A DNA stretch of 12,506 nt from the NCBI GenBank assembly GCA_034437455.1, contig DAOTUB010000329.1, forward strand, positions 1-12,506. Reading direction: 5' to 3'. This document shows positions 7,988 through 12,506 of the stretch, piece by piece. Origin of the DNA: DAOTUB01 sp034437455. GTDB lineage: Bacteria; Chloroflexota; Anaerolineae; B4-G1. The notes below the pieces were generated by a model. The model was not told the DNA's origin, did no database searches, and saw nothing but the letters and a program-made list of their open reading frames with translations. The translations under genes were made by a program, and so were the position numbers. Every line of letters starts with the position of its first letter. The first letter of the stretch is position 1.

Positions 7988-8953
7988 TTACCCACGCTCT
8001 ACATCTCCTGTAATGATGGTGCCGCCGCTCATATCGCCACCGACAGCCACGCTACGATCCCCAATTGACTGAGCCACGCGGCTGATCGTCGCGGTTGCTT
8101 CGTGATGCACCGTCTCCCAACCACCGACAGGCAACCCTTTGCCACCTCGCAGTAGCGCTACCGGAAAGTCCTCAGTGGCCGTGTCGAAAAATGGCGTCTG
8201 CTCAGCCTGTCTCATCTTGAGGGCGCTCTCTGGCACGGTCTGGCCTAGGTGATTCATCAAGTTGGAGACCCGCACCACCGTGTCACCTGGACGATTTCCC
8301 GCCCCCTGCAGCGCCTCGACCAGGTGGTAGGTATAGATGCTCATCGCTCCATCAGTCCGTATCCAGGAACGCTGCTCACCCCTCGACGATGTAAAGACCG
8401 CCCGCCCTTCACCTTGTTTCAACTCATTCACCACATCCTTGGGTAAAGCCACCTTTGCAAAGCCAGGGGGAAGCTTTATCACCGACGGCTCCTTGGCGGT
8501 CGCCATCCCCTCGGCGTGGCAACTGTCCACAAAGACCAGCAAACGCCGAGCTGGGATCTCGCGCAGCGCTTCCGTGAACGCCTGAGCCGAGAGCGCCGAG
8601 CTAGGAACGTCAAGGGGGGCGACATCGTGCGGAAGTAAATAATATCGCCCCGCGCTCTGGTCTAACCAACCGTGACCTGAATAGTACACTATTACCGTGG
8701 CTTTGGGATCGGCATCTACTTTTGCCTTGAGCCAGACCAAGCCATCCAGAATGGCACTACGCGTGGCACCCTCATCGTATAAAAGACGAATGTGGTCATC
8801 ATTGTCGGGATAAGCACACAGATTGACGTCGGTCAGGATAGCCTGCAACGCCTGTGCATCCTTGACCGTGACAGGCAAAGACCATATCGGATAAGCCGAC
8901 TCACCGATACCGATGAGCAGCGCGTACCCATGAACAAATTCATCATTCATCAT
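7988..8953 (-). CDS. Caspase-like (C14) protease effector with C-terminal interaction motif
   Basis: This 321-residue protein is a complete C14 caspase-like peptidase (metacaspase/paracaspase type). The fold begins with YALLIGIGES. The catalytic dyad is His94 in VIVYYSGHG and Cys145 in LLVFVDSCHAEG. The rest of the domain runs to about residue 276 (LLRGGKGLP). A short linker leads to the glycine-rich motif at 300-317, almost the end of the chain. No signal peptide or membrane segment is seen, so it should act in the cytoplasm. By family knowledge such enzymes cleave after basic or other specific residues and are often effectors of abortive infection or cell death. An AGGAG lies three bases before the first ATG and six before the second (8950), so the second Met may be the real start. 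The gene follows the 1062-residue solenoid gene by 36 bp, which supports co-transcription. Its likely activator is the downstream ATPase, by analogy with NLR-caspase pairs. Confidence 0.9.
   Translation of the reverse strand: MMNDEFVHGYALLIGIGESAYPIWSLPVTVKDAQALQAILTDVNLCAYPDNDDHIRLLYDEGATRSAILDGLVWLKAKVDADPKATVIVYYSGHGWLDQSAGRYYLLPHDVAPLDVPSSALSAQAFTEALREIPARRLLVFVDSCHAEGMATAKEPSVIKLPPGFAKVALPKDVVNELKQGEGRAVFTSSRGEQRSWIRTDGAMSIYTYHLVEALQGAGNRPGDTVVRVSNLMNHLGQTVPESALKMRQAEQTPFFDTATEDFPVALLRGGKGLPVGGWETVHHEATATISRVAQSIGDRSVAVGGDMSGGTIITGDVERG
8003..8056 (-). other. Shared glycine-rich motif at the caspase C-terminus
   Basis: This encodes RSVAVGGDMSGGTIITGD, four codons before the end of the protein. 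Its partner is at 7268-7321 in the ATPase gene. A motif at the effector's C-terminus and before the ATPase core of the switch is the arrangement known for NLR-associated amyloid signalling motifs. The assignment to that class is inference. Confidence 0.75.
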
Positions 8954-8956
8954 TTA

Positions 8957-8962
8957 CTCCTG
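8957..8962 (-). promoter_or_regulatory. Ribosome binding site of the caspase gene
   Basis: CAGGAG on the minus strand. The distance to the first ATG (8953) is only three bases, and to the second ATG (8950) six, which favours the second start. Both give the same protein apart from one Met. Confidence 0.65.
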
Positions 8963-8989
8963 CGGCATAAAGCAAGAAATGAGCAAACA

Positions 8990-11900
8990 TTATGGCCACC
9001 AGCGGCCTACGTCCTGAATGGCGCGGAAGGTCTCGGTCACGGCATCCAGACTGCCCAACCTAGCTATAACCGGCACCAAGACCTGCAAGTCCGCATATAT
9101 GTTGTCGCGAGTGCAAACGACTAGCTCGTGTAGTAGCTCGACCCATAGAGTATAAAGATCAGCGGTTGACAAAGCTGCGAGATAAGGGATCAGTCTTGCA
9201 AATGATCTTGCGCGCATCTCCATATCACCGGGCTGACGCGCTGCCGTCAGCGCCTCTTTGAGAACCTGCTTCTGGCGTGACCCTGACAAATCAGACAACA
9301 GTTCTGTAAGCGCCTCCGCTCGCCGCCAAGGTATCACGATTGCTCTTGCCGCTATCAGTGCTTCCTCAAAGGTCTCAAGTTGCTGCGTCCCCGACATTTT
9401 CCGAGCTAATCCTGTGAATACCCGAGCTCGCTCATACTTATCACCAATCTCTCGCGCTACCAATAACGCGTCCTTCAATAAAGATGTCGATAGATGGGGG
9501 GCTATTCCCACAAGTGCGTCCACTTTGGCACCTCTCATCCTAATCGTTTGGGCTGTCCTCAATGCATCCACCGGGTGGCCTAACACTGCCAACCAGAGCG
9601 ACGACTCGGCCAAAAATTGCGCTTTCTGATTTGTCTGATTGATTGTTTGTGTTAGAGCCAAGGACTCGCGTAAGACCTGTTCTTGCCGTTCACTACACAA
9701 GTATGGAACTATACTTAAAAGCGCACCTGCTCGGCTACTCTTGTTGCTTATCTCACGCGCCAATGTTAACACTTCCTCCAATAGCAGTTCAGGGAGATGT
9801 GGGACCAACTCTTTAAGTGCTTTTGATCGATCGATGTCTGACTTGATCATCCGGACCGTATCGAGTGCCTCACAGAGAATTCGTCTACGGCCCGGATTGG
9901 AAAGACAGAGAGCTAACTTGGTCACTGCCTTAACCCGCCAAAATAGGTCTTTGATTGTTCGGGCGATATCTAATGCATCATCCAGCAAAGTTTCCGACAG
10001 ATAGGGAGCCAACCCCACCAAAGCCTCCCCACGAAGGTTTCCGTTTATGATACCTCGTTCAGGTATATCTCGTGCTGCCTTGAGGGCTTTCACCAAAGAT
10101 GGCTCGGGTAGATAGGAAGCGAGTCCAGCTAGTGCGTACGCCAGCCGCCCACTCGGACTAAATGTATACGCGACCGTTATCGCCTGATCTAGAAGCGAAT
10201 TTGGCAAGTTTGGGGCGAGCCCCTGTAGTGCCTCTACCCGATCTGACTCCCACTCGATCCTCTGTATCTCGGTCAACATCTCATCAAGTAGTGATTCCGA
10301 AAGATATGGGGAAAGCTCTACAAGTATTTTCATCCGGTCGCGCGCATCTCCAATTCCCCATGCGAGCGTCAACGTCTCCCTGATAGCCTGCTCTCGTTTC
10401 TGCTGAGACAGGTAGGGTATCATGCCTGCTGACGCCGCCGCCTGAGTTGTGACATCTCCAATCCCTAACGCCTCCTCCAGTGCTTGCTCCAACGCTTGTT
10501 TTTGTTCTGACTTGGGTAAATGAGGAGCTAATCCGCATAAGACATCTACGCGACTAGCTGCGTCTTCGATCTCGTGTAATGCTCTCAGCGCTTTCTCAAT
10601 TAATGGCATTGGAAGAAAGGGTGCTATCCTCACAAGCGCGCTTGCTCGAATTTTGCCCAACTCGATTTCCTGGATCATAGTCAGGGCTTGCTTGGAATCG
10701 CCTAATTCCGCTAAATGGATCGCCAACTGCGTTATGGCTTCTGCCGTTTGACGTCCCTCTGGCAGTTCAGGCACCATACCTAATGCTTCCTGTAAAAGTG
10801 TCTCCGATAGGTACGGTGCTAGTCCTTCAAGCGCCTTTGCTTGAGGGCTTATACCCATACGGCTTTCCTTAGGCAACTGACGCACTGCGTTCATTACCTC
10901 TTTTAGAAGTGATTTGGGCAAGTAGTGGCCTAGCCTCGCAAGTGCTTCAGCTCGAGGGCTTTTCCCGGAATCAATTCGCTCGGGTAATGCGACCGCCAGA
11001 GACAGAGCCTCCCGTTGAACATCTTCCCGTTCTTGCTTTGGTAGATGGATGGCTACCTTAGCTAAGGTCGCTGCTCGATCACTGCTCAGTCGGATCTCTC
11101 TTGGAATCACTGGTGACTTGTGTAAAGATTCGTGGCCCGTCCAAGGCTGTCGGGCTGCCGAGAGCGTTTCTCCTATGGCCTGATCTCGTATCGGCGCCGG
11201 CAAGTATGGAATCAAGCCCAACAATGCCCACGCCCGATCGCGTGCTGAACCGATTGTTCGTACCGCAGCTAAAGCTTTCTCTAACAGTCCTGCCGGTAAA
11301 TGGGGTGCAAGTCTTGTAAGCTCCCATCTTCGCCAATCCTCATACTTGGATGCACAAGCTTCCTCTAGCGCTTGTTGTAAAGCCTTTTCTTGCTCCAGTT
11401 CTGGCAAGTAAGGTGCTATCTTTATCAACGCCTCCACCCGAGGGTTTCTGCCCAAGCCGTCTCTGTCAGGCAACACCCTTATTTCTTCCATAAGCTCTTG
11501 TGGAATTTGCTTATGCTTCGCTAGGTCTAGGTGAGGAAGCAATTCTATCAGGGCCTCTAGATGTGGGTTTCTGCCCAGGTCATCCTGCCTCGGTAATTCC
11601 TGTGCCTCAGCCACCACCTTCTCCAGTAGAGGTTTTGGCAGATGGGGGGCTAGCCGCCCTAATACTTCTGCTCGAACGCTGCTAAGGCGAATGGTGCGTG
11701 TCGCTACTAGTGTCTGTTCTAATAAGGGGAGGGGCAGATAAGGAGCAAGCTGAGCCAGTGCTTCTGCTCGCACTTCCTGCCCCGGCACTTGCCGGGCGTA
11801 AGCTAATCCTTGAGATGGCGTCCAGAGACATCTCTCTACCAATGCCGCCAGCAAAGCAGGCGGGATATTATGAGCCAGGCTGTTGAGAGATGTAAAGATA

Positions 11901-12178
11901 AGGACGTATCTGCACTGCTTACCAATAGCAAGTAGAGATTGTCGCGTGACAAATTCGCCCTCAGCCAAGCGCCAGGCACGATTCACATCGGACAGATATC
12001 CCTCCGTATCGCCGATGGACTCTTTGATTTCATACCAGGCGTTGTGTCGCTCGCTGGTTTCCCAAGCAAGCACGCGATGTAATTCCTTGTCACGCCCTGC
12101 TCGTTCCAGATGCATTGCCAGATGGTGCAATCCGTATTCGGTCAAATGTGCAAAAGGGTTACCTATCAGTTCAGACAT
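8990..12178 (-). CDS. Large alpha-solenoid repeat protein, likely sensor subunit of a split NLR (sensor 2)
   Basis: This 1062-residue paralogue of the 1118-residue protein has its own start directly before the shared N-terminal block (GNPFAHLTEYGLHHLAMHL, then NAWYEIKESIGDT, RAWRLAE and QCRY at 46-91). From residue 134 about 26 units of 32-41 residues repeat the pattern R.EAL..LAPYLP..LL..AL..AR.I, a two-helix solenoid. The end, AIQDVGRWWP, equals that of sensor 1. Two units near the N-terminal end of the array carry an inserted LGRNP loop. No catalytic, membrane or secretion signal is visible. Its ATG lies 19 bp after the stop of a disrupted paralogue, with only a weak TGAG as ribosome site, so it was probably translated as part of a longer message. 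It is followed by the caspase gene after 36 bp. It may be an alternative sensor for the same ATPase. Its ligand is unknown, and a scaffold role is the alternative. Confidence 0.85.
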   Translation of the reverse strand: MSELIGNPFAHLTEYGLHHLAMHLERAGRDKELHRVLAWETSERHNAWYEIKESIGDTEGYLSDVNRAWRLAEGEFVTRQSLLAIGKQCRYVLIFTSLNSLAHNIPPALLAALVERCLWTPSQGLAYARQVPGQEVRAEALAQLAPYLPLPLLEQTLVATRTIRLSSVRAEVLGRLAPHLPKPLLEKVVAEAQELPRQDDLGRNPHLEALIELLPHLDLAKHKQIPQELMEEIRVLPDRDGLGRNPRVEALIKIAPYLPELEQEKALQQALEEACASKYEDWRRWELTRLAPHLPAGLLEKALAAVRTIGSARDRAWALLGLIPYLPAPIRDQAIGETLSAARQPWTGHESLHKSPVIPREIRLSSDRAATLAKVAIHLPKQEREDVQREALSLAVALPERIDSGKSPRAEALARLGHYLPKSLLKEVMNAVRQLPKESRMGISPQAKALEGLAPYLSETLLQEALGMVPELPEGRQTAEAITQLAIHLAELGDSKQALTMIQEIELGKIRASALVRIAPFLPMPLIEKALRALHEIEDAASRVDVLCGLAPHLPKSEQKQALEQALEEALGIGDVTTQAAASAGMIPYLSQQKREQAIRETLTLAWGIGDARDRMKILVELSPYLSESLLDEMLTEIQRIEWESDRVEALQGLAPNLPNSLLDQAITVAYTFSPSGRLAYALAGLASYLPEPSLVKALKAARDIPERGIINGNLRGEALVGLAPYLSETLLDDALDIARTIKDLFWRVKAVTKLALCLSNPGRRRILCEALDTVRMIKSDIDRSKALKELVPHLPELLLEEVLTLAREISNKSSRAGALLSIVPYLCSERQEQVLRESLALTQTINQTNQKAQFLAESSLWLAVLGHPVDALRTAQTIRMRGAKVDALVGIAPHLSTSLLKDALLVAREIGDKYERARVFTGLARKMSGTQQLETFEEALIAARAIVIPWRRAEALTELLSDLSGSRQKQVLKEALTAARQPGDMEMRARSFARLIPYLAALSTADLYTLWVELLHELVVCTRDNIYADLQVLVPVIARLGSLDAVTETFRAIQDVGRWWP
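8991..9019 (-). repeat. 29-bp 3'-end repeat, copy B
   Basis: Identical over 29 bases to 2729-2757, at the equivalent place at the end of the other complete solenoid gene. Identity falls off directly beyond this stretch, both into the genes and past the stops. Confidence 0.9.
8993..11779 (-). repeat. Solenoid repeat array of sensor 2
   Basis: About 26 two-helix units are read by eye, mostly of 32 or 36 residues. They are more regular than in sensor 1, with LAPYLP or LAPHLP in many units. Two units (residues 195-217 and 236-258, 41 apart) are longer and share LGRNP plus EALI; they keep a 13-base identical DNA stretch. Confidence 0.75.
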
Positions 12179-12197
12179 TGGTCTTGCTCAATTTTGC

Positions 12198-12260
12198 TCA
12201 CGGCCACCAGGGGCCTACGTCCTGGATGGCCTGAACAATCTCAGAGATAACCTCCCCTCC
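12198..12260 (-). pseudogene. 3' remnant of a third solenoid (sensor) gene
   Basis: The last 20 codons of a gene homologous to the two complete solenoid genes are present (GGEVISEIVQAIQDVGPWWP, then TGA). Likeness to sensor 1 (GGRKAISQIIRAIQDVGRWWP) stops abruptly at about 12260, where the insertion-sequence end begins. Its stop is 19 bp before the start of sensor 2, so it was the preceding gene of the same operon. The frame stays open for 80 more codons into the insertion sequence, but those residues are antisense to the transposase region and are not a gene. Whether the 5' part survives on the other side of the element lies outside the window. Confidence 0.75.
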
Positions 12261-12333
12261 GGTGGTATATTGAAAGTTGTGTAAAATCAGGGAGCCAGGT
12301 ATCATCCTAGGTGTCCGGACAAAACACCATATT

Positions 12334-12338
12334 GGAGG
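12334..12338 (+). promoter_or_regulatory. Ribosome binding site of the transposase
   Basis: GGAGG, six bases before the ATG at 12345. It supports this start, which is too close to the window end for a long frame to be seen. Confidence 0.75.
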
Positions 12339-12344
12339 ATAACC

Positions 12345-12506
12345 ATGGCTCCTACGAACGATGATACTCGACAAAATCAACTGAGTCAAGCCACATTTCA
12401 AGAGCTGCTTCAAGAAAAGCTGAGAGGAGCGGTTCGAATCACACTGATCACGATACTGGAAGAAGAGGTCGCGGCTTTCATAGGCGCTGGGCCGTACCAA
12501 CGAACA
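12345..12506 (+). CDS. IS256-family (Mutator-type) transposase, N-terminal 54 residues
   Basis: The 54 visible codons run open to the window end and start MAPTNDDTRQ. Residues 18-54 (FQELLQEKLRGAV, LITILEEEVAAFIGA, PYQRT) match the typical start of IS256 transposases, where LLxExLRxAxxxxLxxxLExExxxxxGAxxYxR is usual. The catalytic DDE residues of the family lie much further along and are not in view, so activity cannot be judged. It is read divergently from the minus-strand operon and is preceded by GGAGG. It probably entered the operon and destroyed the third solenoid gene. Confidence 0.8.
   Translation, partial: MAPTNDDTRQNQLSQATFQELLQEKLRGAVRITLITILEEEVAAFIGAGPYQRT

Larger units (their letters stand above)
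12261..12506 (+). mobile_element. IS256-family insertion sequence, left end, truncated by the window
   Basis: The element is recognised by its transposase start (see the CDS at 12345). Its left boundary is inferred from the point where homology with the solenoid genes ends (about 12260). The segment reading TATATTGAAAGTTGTG after this point would hold the terminal inverted repeat, but the partner end is outside the window, so neither the exact boundary nor a target duplication can be seen. The 84-base leader also holds an 8-base palindrome (GTCCGGAC, 12313-12320) overlapping a GGTGT/ACACC pairing (12310-12328) just before the ribosome site. Confidence 0.7.

Noticed and set aside
2731..11779. 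Tandem DNA repeats or a CRISPR-like array in the solenoid regions
   Set aside because: Periodicity is at protein level (about 96-108 bases per unit) with strongly diverged DNA. There are no identical short repeats with unique spacers.
12198..12500. 100-codon minus-strand frame as a complete small gene
   Set aside because: Only the last 20 codons resemble a protein (the solenoid end). The rest is antisense to the IS256 leader and transposase start.

Overview
The window looks like accessory, conflict-type DNA from a large-genome bacterium. Caspase-like proteases, a CHAT protease, a NACHT/STAND ATPase and very long alpha-solenoid repeat proteins sit together here. This inventory is typical of filamentous Chloroflexota and some Cyanobacteria. 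The lineage is inferred from family resemblance only: there is no rRNA or housekeeping gene to test it.

Layout. At the left, on the + strand, is a 5'-truncated gene (2-2671) for a protein that starts with the end of a caspase-like (C14) domain and finishes with a CHAT protease domain. Facing it is a tight minus-strand gene series, read from right to left: the last ~20 codons of a disrupted solenoid gene (12198-12260), an intact 1062-residue solenoid protein (8990-12178), a 321-residue caspase-like protease (7988-8953), a 597-residue NACHT-type ATPase (6068-7861), and a second 1118-residue solenoid protein (2728-6084) whose start overlaps the end of the ATPase gene by 17 nt. At the right edge (+ strand, from about 12261) is the left end of an IS256-family insertion sequence with the first 54 codons of its transposase. 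It appears to have removed the rest of the third solenoid gene.

How the parts may work together. In a conventional NLR/STAND protein, the effector, the NACHT ATPase and the repeat sensor are one polypeptide. Here the same modules are encoded separately: effector (caspase), switch (NACHT ATPase) and at least two, originally probably three, paralogous sensors. The caspase and the ATPase share a glycine-rich motif (14 of 18 residues identical, 8 of those 14 with different codons). It lies at the C-terminus of the effector and just before the NACHT domain in the ATPase. A related stretch sits between the caspase and CHAT parts of the convergent gene. That placement resembles the paired amyloid-type signalling motifs that connect bacterial NLRs to their effectors, so one switch could recruit both a caspase and a caspase-CHAT protease. 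The solenoid proteins begin with the helical segment that normally follows the winged helix of an NLR and end in the same residues (AIQDVGRWWP), with 29 bp of exact DNA identity between the two complete genes. A multi-sensor, split-NLR, caspase/CHAT system, perhaps for phage defence or programmed cell death, is the main hypothesis. The module calls are well supported; the joint function is inference.

No tRNA, rRNA, CRISPR array or clear Rho-independent terminator was seen. The operon promoter is not in view, because the insertion sequence lies directly upstream.
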